Both the position numbers and the translations under genes were made by a program. Source: Pantoea septica (GTDB lineage Bacteria; Pseudomonadota; Gammaproteobacteria; Enterobacterales; Enterobacteriaceae). From it: DNA of 64,000 nt. The DNA is taken from NCBI RefSeq assembly GCF_002095575.1, contig NZ_MLJJ01000001.1, positions 124,001-188,000 of the forward strand, read 5' to 3'. Below are positions 36,331 through 47,548 of this stretch, one piece after another; within the stretch, counting starts at the first letter, position 1; each line of letters opens with the position of its first letter. Below the pieces are notes generated by a model, which saw only the letters and a program-made list of their open reading frames with translations, had not been told where the DNA came from and ran no database searches.

Positions 36331-36817
36331 CACGCAGTAAGGCTGGTTAATAGAGAAAATCACATTCAAGTCTTCAAAGCTTGCACCAATCTTTTCTAAC
36401 TTAATGAAAAGTTTGATTTACATGGAGTAGATACGTAAGACTTGACCACAAGCAGGTGACCCAAACCGCTCTGTTACCAGCTTTGAAGGTTTTTTAAAGG
36501 ATAAAATAAAATTTAAAAAGAGAAATTCTGATTCGTTTTTTTAGTGAATCAGCCGACAGAAATTCTAATTTTATCCTGGTTCATCAGATACCTCTTTTTC
36601 TGACTGCGTACTCTTCACAGCACTTGCCCTACAAGGCCTCTCGTGAATTTCCACATTCTCCAGTCTCTTCCCGGTTAATGTCGTACTTCTAATGAATCAA
36701 TACAGTCGGTATGGCTCGAGCGATCAGAGGCCACCCGCTGAATACGAAAAAATATTATCAACGGCTCGGAAGTGTCTGGATTATCCGTGGCGATTCAATA
36801 AATTGAGGCTTTATGAA
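36331..36817. other. AT-rich non-coding end of the island
   Basis: No gene is supported here. The one structure seen is an imperfect palindrome at 36498-36577, with outer arms AGGATAAAAT/ATTTTATCCT and inner arms CTGATTC/GAATCAG, which may be a terminator of lost DNA or the end of a small element. A short open frame at 36694-36877 shows no coding character. Confidence 0.5.
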
Positions 36818-36856
36818 ATGAAAAATCCACGCAATTGCGTGGATTTTATATTTTTT
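36818..36856. terminator. Terminator downstream of ychF
   Basis: Perfect stem AAAATCCACGC/GCGTGGATTTT with an AATT loop, bounded by A-rich and T-rich sequence on both sides, so it works in both directions. It lies 47 bp past the ychF stop and marks the island-chromosome boundary. Confidence 0.8.
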
Positions 36857-36902
36857 GATGCCTGTGAGATTCAATGAAACTTCATGAGACAACAAAGCTT
36901 GT

Positions 36903-37994
36903 TTAGACGTTGAACAGGAAGTTCATCACATCGCCATCTTTAACGATGTACTCTTTCCCTTCTGAACGCATCTTGCCCGCTTCTTTCGCGCCTTGTTCGC
37001 CTTTGTAGGCGATAAAGTCTTCAAACGCGATGGTCTGCGCGCGGATAAAGCCTTTTTCGAAGTCGGTATGGATCTTGCCCGCCGCCTGCGGTGCGGTGGC
37101 GCCGACCGGGATAGTCCAGGCGCGCACTTCTTTCACGCCTGCGGTGAAGTAGGTCTGCAGGTTCAGCAGCGCGTAACCGGCGCGGATAACGCGGTTCAGG
37201 CCCGGCTCTTCCAGACCCAGTTCGGCCATAAACTCGGCGCGATCTTCATCGTCCAGCTCGGCGATATCTGACTCTACGGCAGCACAGACCGGCACCACGA
37301 CGGAGCCTTCCGCTTCAGCGATGGCGCGCACCTGGTCGAGGTAAGGATTGTTCTCGAAACCGTCTTCGTTGACGTTGGCGATATACATGGTCGGCTTCAG
37401 CGTCAGGAAGCTCAGGTAGCGAATCGCCGCTTTCTCGTCGGCGTCCAGCTTCAGCGCGCGCAGCATACCGGCGTTTTCCAGATGCGGCAGGCACTTCTCC
37501 AGCGCGGCCAGCTCGACCTTCGCGTCTTTGTCGCCGCCTTTGGCTTTCTTCTGCACGCGCTGAATGGCGCGCTCGCAGGTTTCCAGATCGGACAGCGCCA
37601 GTTCGGTGTTGATCACGTCGATATCTTCCGCCGGATCCACTTTGCCCGCGACGTGAATGATGTTTTCATTCTCAAAGCAGCGTACGACGTGGCCGATCGC
37701 TTCGGTTTCGCGGATGTTGGTCAGGAACTGGTTACCCAGGCCTTCGCCTTTCGACGCGCCTTTCACCAGGCCCGCGATGTCGACGAACTCCATGGTGGTC
37801 GGCACCAGACGCTGCGGTTTGACGATCTCCGCCAGCTGATCAAGGCGCGGATCCGGCATCGGCACCACGCCGGTGTTGGGCTCAATGGTGCAGAAGGGGA
37901 AGTTAGCCGCTTCGATGCCCGCTTTAGTCAGCGCGTTGAACAGGGTGGATTTACCGACGTTCGGCAGACCCACGATACCGCATTTGAATCCCAT
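36903..37994 (-). CDS. ychF: Redox-regulated ATPase YchF (Obg-family)
   Basis: Ribosome-associated P-loop ATPase of 363 residues, same length as E. coli YchF. G1 motif GLPNVGKST at 8-16, G3-like DIAGLV near 69, the NVNE motif (in place of the NKxD of GTPases, giving ATP specificity) near 203, and the C-terminal TGS domain with [29 protein letters not shown]. It follows pth by 102 bp on the same strand, the normal E. coli order. Confidence 0.97.
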   Translation of the reverse strand: MGFKCGIVGLPNVGKSTLFNALTKAGIEAANFPFCTIEPNTGVVPMPDPRLDQLAEIVKPQRLVPTTMEFVDIAGLVKGASKGEGLGNQFLTNIRETEAIGHVVRCFENENIIHVAGKVDPAEDIDVINTELALSDLETCERAIQRVQKKAKGGDKDAKVELAALEKCLPHLENAGMLRALKLDADEKAAIRYLSFLTLKPTMYIANVNEDGFENNPYLDQVRAIAEAEGSVVVPVCAAVESDIAELDDEDRAEFMAELGLEEPGLNRVIRAGYALLNLQTYFTAGVKEVRAWTIPVGATAPQAAGKIHTDFEKGFIRAQTIAFEDFIAYKGEQGAKEAGKMRSEGKEYIVKDGDVMNFLFNV

Positions 37995-38096
37995 GGTTGG
38001 TTACCCTTCTAACTTGAGGTGCAACGCCTGCTGCAGGCATTGCCGGAAACGAAAAAATTTGGCGCATTATACACAGAAATCGCGCGGGCAGGGCGT

Positions 38097-38684
38097 TTAG
38101 CTCGCCTTGAACGCGTGCAGCCGGTTCATCGCCTTCAGGCGATCCTCTTTCAGCCACACTTCGGTACAGCGCGCCGCTTCATCAATCGCGTCATCGATCA
38201 GCTTCTGCTCGCTGGCGGGCGGCTTGCCCAGCACAAATCCCGTCACCTTGTTGCGATCGCCCGGATGGCCGATGCCGATGCGCAGGCGGTGAAAGTTATT
38301 GTTGTTGCCCAGCTTGCTGATGATGTCTTTCAGGCCGTTATGGCCGCCATGGCCGCCGCCCTGTTTGAACTTCGCGACGCCAGGCGGCAGATCGAGCTCA
38401 TCGTGCGCCACCAGAATCTCTTCCGGCGCGATGCGGAAAAAGGTCGCCATCGCCGCCACGGCCTTGCCGCTGAGGTTCATAAAGGTGGTCGGCACCAGAA
38501 GACGCACATCTTCGCCCGCCAGGCTGATACGCGCGGTATAACCGAAGAATTTCGCCTCTTCCTTTAGCGACTGATTATGACGCTCCGCCAGCAAATCGAG
38601 ATACCAGGCGCCCGCGTTATGCCGCGTGGCGGCGTACTCCGCGCCGGGATTGGCCAGGCCCACAATCAGTTTAATGCTGCTCAC
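38097..38684 (-). CDS. pth: Peptidyl-tRNA hydrolase
   Basis: Essential enzyme of 195 residues that recycles peptidyl-tRNA. N-terminal [20 protein letters not shown] contains the catalytic His (near residue 21), FMNLSGKAV the substrate Asn, and [14 protein letters not shown] the catalytic Asp; GHNGLKDI and RIGIGHPG complete the family pattern. Start taken as GTG 38684 with AGGAT 7 bp upstream, giving VSSIKLIVG. It is first in the pth-ychF unit; ychH is divergent. Confidence 0.97.
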   Translation of the reverse strand: MSSIKLIVGLANPGAEYAATRHNAGAWYLDLLAERHNQSLKEEAKFFGYTARISLAGEDVRLLVPTTFMNLSGKAVAAMATFFRIAPEEILVAHDELDLPPGVAKFKQGGGHGGHNGLKDIISKLGNNNNFHRLRIGIGHPGDRNKVTGFVLGKPPASEQKLIDDAIDEAARCTEVWLKEDRLKAMNRLHAFKAS

Positions 38685-38844
38685 GATGATTATCCTGCTC
38701 AGGTGGTGAAAAGGCGTTAGTGTACTTCGCGGCAGAGAAGAGAACAAACTTAGCTAAAGCGATATGGTTACGTCGCGTGATTAACTATTTTGTTATTTAA
38801 ATCAAGCTTCTGAAGGTAAATTTAGGTCAGCCTTTATTAGGGTT

Positions 38845-38860
38845 TGTGATCCTGGACGCA
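38845..38860 (+). promoter_or_regulatory. Possible CRP site upstream of ychH
   Basis: TGTGATCCTGGACGCA has a perfect left half-site and a three-of-five right half-site (consensus TGTGA-N6-TCACA). It lies about 90 bp before ychH, a gene known in E. coli to depend on CRP. Moderate support only. The surrounding 38685-38947 is otherwise non-coding. Confidence 0.4.
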
Positions 38861-38947
38861 ATTTGTCCAGAGGTCATTGCCTAAACTTATGTCAAGTTAA
38901 CATTATGTGCGGTTTGTTGGGCTTGTTCATATGGACAGAGGTGAGTT

Positions 38948-39217
38948 ATGAAACATCAACATTGTCGAAAAGCAGGAAACGTCCTGATGATCGTGGGGCT
39001 GATCGTAATGGTCTCCAGCATCATCTTCTCCGTGCTTAATCAACTGCCGAGCATTCAGATGCCGGCGCTGCTGGCGCAGGGCGCTATCCTCGGCATCTTT
39101 ATCGGCGCGCTGCTGTGGCTCGCCGGCGCGCGCGTTAGCGGACGCGAAAGGATCGAAGACCGCTACTTCTGGCACCGCCACTATGACGAGCGCTGCCGCC
39201 GCACGCCGCACCACTGA
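38948..39217 (+). CDS. ychH: Stress-response membrane protein YchH
   Basis: Small inner-membrane protein of 89 residues with two transmembrane helices (about 10-30 and 42-62) and a C-terminal charged tail containing GARVSGRERIEDRYFWHRHYDERCRR, clearly homologous to E. coli YchH. In E. coli it is CRP-controlled and contributes to stress tolerance. GAGGTGAGTT precedes the ATG. It lies between pth and prs as in E. coli, but dauA/ychM, which sits beside prs in E. coli, is absent. Confidence 0.93.
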   Translation: MKHQHCRKAGNVLMIVGLIVMVSSIIFSVLNQLPSIQMPALLAQGAILGIFIGALLWLAGARVSGRERIEDRYFWHRHYDERCRRTPHH

Positions 39218-39232
39218 TCCGCTGTTTCAGCC

Positions 39233-39268
39233 ATAAAAAAACCGGGCGCATGGCCCGGTTTTTTTATT
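39233..39268. terminator. Bidirectional terminator between ychH and prs
   Basis: Stem ACCGGGC/GCCCGGT with a short loop, flanked by A7 on one side and T7 on the other, between convergent genes. Confidence 0.9.
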
Positions 39269-39277
39269 AGGCGAAAA

Positions 39278-40297
<1,020 letters not shown>

Positions 40298-40362
40298 TCA
40301 TACGGGTGTGTTAATGCGCAGCGTGCAGCGTCTGGAACAGGGTGACACTGTCACACATGCGC

Positions 40363-41220
40363 TTACAGCCCGGAAAGGGTGCGATGCAGAGGCGAGACGT
40401 TAACGCCTCGCGCGACAAATCCGCATACCCATTTCGGGGCGAGTTCCAGCACCTGACGAGCGGCTGACTCGGTGTCAAATTCGGCAAACACGCAAGCGCC
40501 AGTGCCAGTCAGGCGCGACGGCGCGTATTCTAGCAGCCAGGAAACAAGCTCATCAACCTCGCGAAAACGTTTTCTTACCACTGCCTCGCAATCATTGTGA
40601 AAGGGCGTCGATAAAAGCGCCGCCAGCGAACGCACCGGCGTATCGCGCGTAAGCTGCGGATCGTTAAATACCAGCGGCGTGGGAACGCTTACGCCGGGAT
40701 GCGCCACCAGATACCATTTTTCCGCCGGATCGGCGGGCTGAAGCTGCTCGCCGACGCCCTGGGCAAAAGCGGCGAACCCTCTGACGAACACCGGCACGTC
40801 CGCGCCAAGCTTAATTCCCAGCTCCGCCAGCGCCTCCAGAGAGAAACCGACGCCCCACAGGTGATTCAGCGCCACCAGCACGGTGGCGGCGTTCGAGGAG
40901 CCGCCGCCCAGCCCGCCGCCCATCGGCAGCCGCTTTTCTATGGCGATCTGCGCGCCGGCGTCGGTTGGCAGCCGGTGCTGCGCCTGCGCCGCCTGGCGCA
41001 GCAGCATCGCCGCGCGAACAATCAGGTTGTCGTCATGGGCGACGCCGTCGACCGGCGTGGTCAGGCTGACGCGGCCGCTGCTGTCCGGCGTGATATGCAG
41101 GCTGTCGCCGTAGTCGAGAAACTGAAACAGCGTCTGCAGGTTATGGTAGCCGTCTGCGCGACGGCCGGTGATATAGAGAAAAAGGTTGAGCTTTGCCGGA
41201 GCGGGCCAGGTGGTGATCAT
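40363..41220 (-). CDS. ispE: 4-diphosphocytidyl-2-C-methyl-D-erythritol kinase
   Basis: GHMP kinase of the MEP isoprenoid pathway, 285 residues. N-terminal [30 protein letters not shown] carries the catalytic Lys, the ATP-binding motif [17 protein letters not shown] is near residue 95, and [12 protein letters not shown] near 235 is the third GHMP motif. Its start overlaps the lolB stop by 4 bp, so the two are translationally coupled, as in other enterobacteria. Confidence 0.97.
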   Translation of the reverse strand: MITTWPAPAKLNLFLYITGRRADGYHNLQTLFQFLDYGDSLHITPDSSGRVSLTTPVDGVAHDDNLIVRAAMLLRQAAQAQHRLPTDAGAQIAIEKRLPMGGGLGGGSSNAATVLVALNHLWGVGFSLEALAELGIKLGADVPVFVRGFAAFAQGVGEQLQPADPAEKWYLVAHPGVSVPTPLVFNDPQLTRDTPVRSLAALLSTPFHNDCEAVVRKRFREVDELVSWLLEYAPSRLTGTGACVFAEFDTESAARQVLELAPKWVCGFVARGVNVSPLHRTLSGL

Positions 41221-41843
41221 TGCAGGGTCCAGCTATCCATACGCAGTTTGATGCGCTGGTCGCCTTCGCGCAGCTCCAGGTTCGACGGCAGCGGCGGGGT
41301 GGATTTGCTGTCGTAGTCCTGAATCGCGACCTGCCACTTCTGGCCGTCGCTGCTGTAGTTCAGGCTCTTAAGCTGATAATTGCTGTTGAGCTGATAGTCG
41401 CTGGCGTCGCCCGGCAGGCCCATCATCCACTGGCGCAGGTTGGCGAGCGGAATATTCATGCCGGTCAGCTGAGAGATCATCTTCTCCGCGTCGTTGCTGA
41501 CGTAGCGTTTGCCTTTGTTATCCACGATCTGTACGGTGTCGCCCTGAGCGTCGAGCTGCAGTTCGGTGCTGCCGAGCGGGTTGGTCAGCAGCAGGCGATA
41601 GCGGTCCGGGGCGGTCTGCTGCCAGTTAAAGCGCGCGTAGACTTTCTGCTTGTCGGAAAGATAGGCGAAGGCGCCGCGTGTCTGGTAGTGCGTGACTTTC
41701 GCCACGTCCTGCTGATGCTGCTGCCACTGCGGCGCGGTCGTGCTCGGGCCGGGGCCCTGAGGCTGATTAACGGCGCAGGCGGTGAGCAGAACGCTCGCCA
41801 GCGGCAAAAGGCGCAACATAGTGCGTGGTGAATAGGTCATCAC
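41217..41843 (-). CDS. lolB: Outer-membrane lipoprotein LolB
   Basis: Receives lipoproteins from LolA and inserts them in the outer membrane. About 208 residues with a lipoprotein signal and lipobox LLTAC (Cys near 23) and no Asp at +2, as needed for outer-membrane sorting. Body matches E. coli LolB ([38 protein letters not shown]). Two starts compete: GTG 41843, 8 bp after GAGGAG, and ATG 41840. The first is slightly better spaced. Divergent from hemA. Confidence 0.95.
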   Translation of the reverse strand: MMTYSPRTMLRLLPLASVLLTACAVNQPQGPGPSTTAPQWQQHQQDVAKVTHYQTRGAFAYLSDKQKVYARFNWQQTAPDRYRLLLTNPLGSTELQLDAQGDTVQIVDNKGKRYVSNDAEKMISQLTGMNIPLANLRQWMMGLPGDASDYQLNSNYQLKSLNYSSDGQKWQVAIQDYDSKSTPPLPSNLELREGDQRIKLRMDSWTLQ

Positions 41844-42056
41844 GTGGTCATCTCCTCGGACACGTTTTTAATTCGTAACCGATAACGCTAGCGATCCGCT
41901 TATGAACCGTCAATGCTGATTACAGGAAAATTGCGCACGATCAGTTTAATCTTATTACAGTCATAGCCTTTGTATGGCTTTTCATGATCTGCCGCATCTT
42001 GTAGAATGCGCATCACAAAACCCTGACATTATTGGGACATCCCAACTTTTATCGCC

Positions 42057-43313
42057 ATGACGCTGCTCGCTCTCGGAATCAATCATAAAACTGCACCTGT
42101 CGCGCTGCGCGAACGCGTCGCGTTCGGGCCGGACGTGCTGGAACAGGCGCTCGACAGCCTGCTTTCCCAGCCGATGGTGCAGAGCGGCGTCGTTCTCTCT
42201 ACCTGCAACCGCACCGAACTCTACCTTAGCGTAGAGCAGCAGGCGGATCTGCAGGAGCGCCTGGTGCGCTGGCTGTGTGACTATCACCATCTCAATGAAG
42301 AGGACGTGCGTCAAAGTCTCTACTGGCATCAGGACAACGCGGCGGTCAGCCATTTGATGCGTGTGGCGAGCGGCCTCGACTCGCTGGTGCTGGGCGAGCC
42401 GCAAATTCTCGGCCAGGTGAAAAAAGCCTTCGCCGATTCGCAGCGCGGCCATGCGCTGAGCAGCGAGCTGGAGCGGATGTTCCAGAAAACTTTCTCGGTC
42501 GCCAAACGCGTGCGCACCGAGACGGAAATCGGCGCCAGCGCGGTGTCGGTCGCTTTCGCCGCCTGCACCCTGGCGCGTCAGATCTTCGAATCGCTCTCAA
42601 CGGTCAACGTGCTGCTGGTCGGCGCGGGCGAAACCATCGAGCTGGTGGCTCGCCACCTGCGCGAACATAAAGTGCAGAAGCTGATTATCGCCAACCGCAC
42701 GCGCGAGCGCGCCGAGCGGCTGGCGGAAGAGGTCGGCGCGGAAGTGATCGGCCTCGGCGACATCGACGCGCGCCTCGCGGACGCCGATATCGTCATCTCC
42801 TCCACCGCCAGCCCGCTGCCGATTATCGGCAAAGGGATGATGGAGCGCGCGCTGAAAGCGCGCCGCAACAAACCGGTGCTGCTGGTGGATATCGCCGTGC
42901 CGCGCGACGTGGAGCCGGAAGTGGGCAAGCTGCCTAACGCCTATCTCTACAGCGTCGACGACCTGCAGGCGATCATCGAGCAGAATATGGCGCAGCGCAA
43001 AGCCGCCGCCGTACAGGCCGAAAGCATCGTGGTGCAGGAGAGCGGCGAATTTATGTCCTGGCTGCGCGCCCAGAGCGCGGTCGAGACCATTCGCGAATAC
43101 CGCTCTCAGGCGGAAAGCGTGCGCGCCGATCTCGAATCGCGCGCGCTGGCCGCGCTGCAGCAGGGCGCCGATCCGCAGAAAGTCCTGCAGGAGCTGGCGC
43201 ACAAGCTGACCAACCGTTTAATTCACGCACCAACCAAATCCCTGCAGCAGGCCGCCCGCGACGGCGACACTGAACGCCTGCAATTGCTTCGCGACAGCCT
43301 CGGTCTCGAGTAG
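42057..43313 (+). CDS. hemA: Glutamyl-tRNA reductase
   Basis: First enzyme of C5 tetrapyrrole synthesis, 418 residues as in E. coli. The catalytic Cys lies in [12 protein letters not shown] near residue 50; [17 protein letters not shown] near 105-121 is the family signature; NADPH domain [16 protein letters not shown] near 187; the C-terminal dimerisation helix region ends the protein. The N-terminal [14 protein letters not shown] is the segment that mediates regulated proteolysis in related species. It begins the hemA-prfA-prmC-sirB2-sirB1-kdsA series. Confidence 0.98.
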   Translation: MTLLALGINHKTAPVALRERVAFGPDVLEQALDSLLSQPMVQSGVVLSTCNRTELYLSVEQQADLQERLVRWLCDYHHLNEEDVRQSLYWHQDNAAVSHLMRVASGLDSLVLGEPQILGQVKKAFADSQRGHALSSELERMFQKTFSVAKRVRTETEIGASAVSVAFAACTLARQIFESLSTVNVLLVGAGETIELVARHLREHKVQKLIIANRTRERAERLAEEVGAEVIGLGDIDARLADADIVISSTASPLPIIGKGMMERALKARRNKPVLLVDIAVPRDVEPEVGKLPNAYLYSVDDLQAIIEQNMAQRKAAAVQAESIVVQESGEFMSWLRAQSAVETIREYRSQAESVRADLESRALAALQQGADPQKVLQELAHKLTNRLIHAPTKSLQQAARDGDTERLQLLRDSLGLE

Positions 43314-43356
43314 ACTCACGGGCTGTTGCCCTCTGTGACGAGAATCCCATCACGAC

Positions 43357-44439
43357 ATGAAAACCTCTATTGTTGCCAAACTGGAAGCGCTGCAGGAGCG
43401 CCACGAAGAAGTGGAAGCGATGCTCGGCGACGCCAGCGTTATCGCCGATCAGGACCGCTTCCGCGCGCTCTCGCGCGAATATGCGCAGTTAACCGACGTG
43501 ACCCAATGTTTCCGCGCGTGGCAGCAGACGCAGGAAGATATCGAAACCGCCCAGATGATGCTGGACGATGCCGAGATGCGCGATATGGCGCAGGAAGAGT
43601 TGCAGCAGGCGCGCGCCGAGAGCGAGCGGCTGGAGCAGCAGCTGCAGGTGCTGCTGCTGCCGAAGGATCCTGACGACGAACGCGCCTGCTTTATCGAAGT
43701 GCGCGCCGGCACCGGCGGCGACGAGGCGGCGATCTTCGCCGGCGACCTGTTCCGCATGTACAGCCGCTACGCTGAAGCCCGCCGCTGGCGCGTGGAGATC
43801 GTCAGCGCCAACGAGGGCGAGCACGGCGGCTATAAAGAGGTCATCGCCCGCGTCACCGGCGACGGCGCCTATGGACGCCTGAAGTTTGAGTCGGGCGGCC
43901 ACCGCGTGCAGCGCGTGCCGGAAACCGAATCCCAGGGGCGTATCCATACCTCGGCCTGTACCGTGGCGGTGATGCCGGAGGTGCCGGAGGCGGAGCTGCC
44001 GGATATTAACCCGTCCGATCTGAAGATCGACACCTTCCGCTCGTCTGGCGCGGGCGGCCAGCACGTCAACACCACCGACTCCGCCATCCGCATCACCCAC
44101 CTGCCGACCGGCATCGTGGTGGAGTGTCAGGATGAGCGTTCGCAGCACAAAAACAAAGCCAAAGCGCTGGCGGTGCTGGGCGCGCGCATTCGCGCCGCAG
44201 AGATGGCGAAGCGCCATGAAGCGGAGGCGAGCACGCGCCGCAACCTGCTCGGCAGCGGCGACCGCTCCGATCGTATCCGCACCTACAACTTCCCGCAGGG
44301 GCGCGTTACCGATCACCGCATCAACCTGACCATCTATCGCCTTGACGAGACCATGGAAGGCAAGCTGGATAACCTGATTGAGCCGATCGTGCAGGAGCAT
44401 CAGGCCGATCAGCTGGCCGCGCTGGCTGGTCAGGAGTAA
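43357..44439 (+). CDS. prfA: Peptide chain release factor 1
   Basis: Recognises UAA and UAG codons and triggers hydrolysis of the finished peptide. Length 360. Domain 2 contains the PAT-type codon-reading tripeptide region; the catalytic GGQ is in [17 protein letters not shown] near residue 235, and its Gln is the methylation target of the PrmC encoded next. The stop overlaps the prmC start (TAATG). Confidence 0.98.
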   Translation: MKTSIVAKLEALQERHEEVEAMLGDASVIADQDRFRALSREYAQLTDVTQCFRAWQQTQEDIETAQMMLDDAEMRDMAQEELQQARAESERLEQQLQVLLLPKDPDDERACFIEVRAGTGGDEAAIFAGDLFRMYSRYAEARRWRVEIVSANEGEHGGYKEVIARVTGDGAYGRLKFESGGHRVQRVPETESQGRIHTSACTVAVMPEVPEAELPDINPSDLKIDTFRSSGAGGQHVNTTDSAIRITHLPTGIVVECQDERSQHKNKAKALAVLGARIRAAEMAKRHEAEASTRRNLLGSGDRSDRIRTYNFPQGRVTDHRINLTIYRLDETMEGKLDNLIEPIVQEHQADQLAALAGQE

Positions 44440-45272
44440 TGGAGTTTCAGGGCTGGCTGAAACAGGCTGTCGCCGCGCTACAGGGCGGCGACAGCTCGAA
44501 GCGCGACGCGGAGATCCTGCTGGGGCACGTCACCGGCAAATCGCGCAGCTGGCTGGTGGCGTTCGGCGAGACCGAACTGCTGCCTGAACAGCTGACGCGC
44601 CTCGACGCGCTGCTGGCGCGGCGCGTGCAGGGCGAGCCGGTGGCGCATCTGATCGGCGAGCGCGAATTCTGGTCGCTGCCGCTGCGCGTTTCCGACGCGA
44701 CGCTCATCCCGCGACCCGATACCGAAGTGCTGGTAGAGCAGGCGCTGGCGCGCCTGCCCGCCGCGCCGGCGCGCATTCTCGATCTCGGCACCGGCACCGG
44801 CGCCATCGCGCTGGCGCTGGCGAGCGAACGGCCCGACTGCGAGGTGCTCGGCGTCGATCGCATCGAGGCGGCCGTGGCGCTGGCGCAAAGCAATGCCGAT
44901 CGGCTGGCGATCCCCAACGCCGCGTTCGCTCTGAGCCACTGGTTCGACGCGCTGCCCGCCGCGCGCTTCGACCTGATCGTCAGCAACCCTCCCTATATCG
45001 ACGCGTGCGACCAGCATCTCTCGCAGGGCGACGTGCGTTTCGAACCGCGCAGCGCGCTGGTGGCCGACGAGGCGGGGCTGGCAGATTTGCGCCTGCTTAT
45101 CACCCAGGCGCCGCAGTGGCTGGCGCCAGGCGGCTGGCTGCTGCTGGAGCATGGCTGGCAGCAGGACGCGGCGGTGCGCGCGCTGATGCAGCAGCACGAT
45201 TTTCTTCAGGTCGCGACCGTGAATGACTACGGCGGCAATCCGCGCGTCACGCTCGGTCGCATTCCCTCTTAA
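44439..45272 (+). CDS. prmC: Release factor glutamine methyltransferase
   Basis: Methylates the GGQ glutamine of RF1 and RF2. Length 277. SAM motif ILDLGTGTGAIALALASERP near residue 113, and the amide-methyltransferase motif NPPY in LIVSNPPYIDACD near 184. N-terminal helical RF-binding domain includes SWLVAFGETELLP. One-base overlap with prfA gives coupled translation. It sits directly before sirB2 as in E. coli. Confidence 0.97.
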   Translation: MEFQGWLKQAVAALQGGDSSKRDAEILLGHVTGKSRSWLVAFGETELLPEQLTRLDALLARRVQGEPVAHLIGEREFWSLPLRVSDATLIPRPDTEVLVEQALARLPAAPARILDLGTGTGAIALALASERPDCEVLGVDRIEAAVALAQSNADRLAIPNAAFALSHWFDALPAARFDLIVSNPPYIDACDQHLSQGDVRFEPRSALVADEAGLADLRLLITQAPQWLAPGGWLLLEHGWQQDAAVRALMQQHDFLQVATVNDYGGNPRVTLGRIPS

Positions 45273-45284
45273 AAAGGACGTTAC

Positions 45285-45683
45285 ATGGCCGCTTACTATC
45301 CGCTTATCAAGCAACTGCATCTGCTGACGGTGTTTATCAGCATTGCGCTTTTTATCGTGCGTTTTTACTGGCTGCGCAGCGGCTCGGCGCTGCTGCAGCG
45401 CCGCTGGGTGCGCATTACGCCGCACGTTAACGACACCTTTTTACTGCTGACTGGCGTGCTGCTGGTGATGATTACCCACTTTTACCCGTTCTCTCCGCAA
45501 GGAAGCTGGCTGACGGAGAAGCTTTTAGGCGTTATTATCTACATCGCCTTAGGTTCCGTGGCATTGAGTCGTCGCCCGCGCACCAGCCGTACGCGCTGGA
45601 TCGCTTTCCTGGTCGCGCTGGTCGCGCTGGTGACAGTGATTAAGCTGGCGGTGACCAAAATGCCGTTATTGGGGATAGTATGA
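45285..45683 (+). CDS. sirB2: SirB2 family inner-membrane protein
   Basis: Protein of 132 residues with four predicted transmembrane helices; starts YYPLIKQLHLLTVFISIALFIVRF. SirB-family members accompany prmC and kdsA in gammaproteobacteria. In Salmonella the sirB locus was tied to invasion gene regulation, but molecular function is not known. It overlaps sirB1 by 4 bp (ATGA). Confidence 0.9.
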   Translation: MAAYYPLIKQLHLLTVFISIALFIVRFYWLRSGSALLQRRWVRITPHVNDTFLLLTGVLLVMITHFYPFSPQGSWLTEKLLGVIIYIALGSVALSRRPRTSRTRWIAFLVALVALVTVIKLAVTKMPLLGIV

Positions 45684-46489
45684 CCTCCACAGAGCAATTA
45701 GATTTTAGTCAGACGCCGCTGTGTGAAGCGGTGATTGGCGCCACCCGCGCGATTCGCGCCGATTTTCCCGCCTCGTCCGTGCAGGAGCAGCTGGCGACGC
45801 TGGTGGCGGAAGCCCGCCGCTACGTGAGCAGCGAACAGGACGCCGACATGCAGCTTGAGAAGCTGCTGGAGCTTTTCTACCGCCAGTGGGGCTTTGGCGG
45901 CGCCAGCGGCATCTATAACCTTTCCGACGCGCTCTGGCTGGATAAAGTGCTCAAGACGCGTCAGGGCACCGCGGTGTCGCTGGGCGTGATCCTGCTGCAT
46001 ATCGCCCAGGCGCTCGACATTCCGCTGATGCCGGTTATTTTCCCTACGCAGCTGATTTTGCGCGCCGACTGGATCGACGGCGAGATGTGGCTCATCAACC
46101 CGTTCAACGGCGAGACGCTCGATACCCATACGCTGGAAGTGTGGCTGAAGGGCAACATCAGCCCCACGGCGAAGCTCTACGACGACGATCTGGAAGAGGC
46201 GAAGACCATTAGCGTGATGCGCAAGATGCTCGACACCATGAAGGCGGCGCTGATGGAGGAGAAGCAGATGGAGCTGGCGCTGGGCGTGAGTCAGGTGCTG
46301 TTGCAGATCGATCCGGACGACCCTTACGAGATCCGCGATCGCGGTTTGATCTACGCGCAGCTGGAGTGCGATCATATTGCGCTAAACGATTTAACCTATT
46401 TCGTTGAGCAGTGTCCCGAGGATCCGGTCAGCGAGATGATCAAAGTGCAAATTCACGCAATTGAACAGAAACAGGTGACGCTGCACTAA
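45680..46489 (+). CDS. sirB1: SirB1 family protein (transglutaminase-like/TPR)
   Basis: Cytoplasmic protein of 269 residues, equal in length to E. coli SirB1/YchA. N-terminal transglutaminase-like fold without an obvious catalytic Cys triad (GFGGASGIYNLSDALWLDKVLKTRQGTAVSLGVILLHIA) and C-terminal TPR-like helices (QVLLQIDPDDPYEIRDRGLIYAQLECDHIALNDL). Function not established. Coupled to sirB2 by overlap and followed 26 bp later by kdsA. Confidence 0.92.
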   Translation: MTSTEQLDFSQTPLCEAVIGATRAIRADFPASSVQEQLATLVAEARRYVSSEQDADMQLEKLLELFYRQWGFGGASGIYNLSDALWLDKVLKTRQGTAVSLGVILLHIAQALDIPLMPVIFPTQLILRADWIDGEMWLINPFNGETLDTHTLEVWLKGNISPTAKLYDDDLEEAKTISVMRKMLDTMKAALMEEKQMELALGVSQVLLQIDPDDPYEIRDRGLIYAQLECDHIALNDLTYFVEQCPEDPVSEMIKVQIHAIEQKQVTLH

Positions 46490-46506
46490 GCGCACCACAC
46501 CATTAA

Positions 46507-47370
<864 letters not shown>

Positions 47371-47391
47371 CTCGCCCTTCAGCGGCGAAAT

Positions 47392-47423
47392 AAAAAAGAG
47401 CGACGTTAGTCGCTCTTTTTTTT
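47392..47423 (+). terminator. Terminator of kdsA
   Basis: Stem AAAAGAGCGAC/GTCGCTCTTTT with a 4-base loop and eight T residues, 22 bp after the kdsA stop. Confidence 0.92.
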
Positions 47424-47426
47424 GCC

Positions 47427-47515
47427 GCTCGTCCCGCGCGGACAGGCACCTTTTCCCTGAGGCGCGCCCGTGGCCAGGCGTTGTGTCCCTGGCGCGGACG
47501 CTTTACGTCACCCGC
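47427..47515. repeat. Palindromic intergenic repeat, copy D (decayed)
   Basis: Partial relative of copy B. Shared words in order are GCTCGTCCCGCGCG, a CCCTGAG box, GCGCCCGT, a GGCCA-GCGTTG segment and GGACGCTTTA followed by GTCACCC. The left arm is missing, so it no longer folds into the full palindrome. It also lies between convergent genes (kdsA and chaA). Confidence 0.55.
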
Positions 47516-47548
47516 GTTTACCTTATGCGTGCTCTGAAAGGCGTCATG

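Larger units (their letters stand above)
33000..36880. mobile_element. Decayed genomic island between dcuS and ychF
   Basis: About 3.9 kb of visibly AT-richer DNA made of unrelated fragments: a P4-type primase tail, a truncated small ORF, an IS3-family remnant, an intact two-gene unit and a Mu-type transposase remnant. No integrase, tRNA or direct-repeat boundary was found. The dcuS end and the ychF end are conserved chromosome, so this is an insertion hotspot that has been eroded. Confidence 0.75.

Noticed and set aside
36694-36877. 61-residue open frame before ychF
   Set aside because: It runs through the terminator hairpin at 36818-36856, and has no ribosome site or homology signal.
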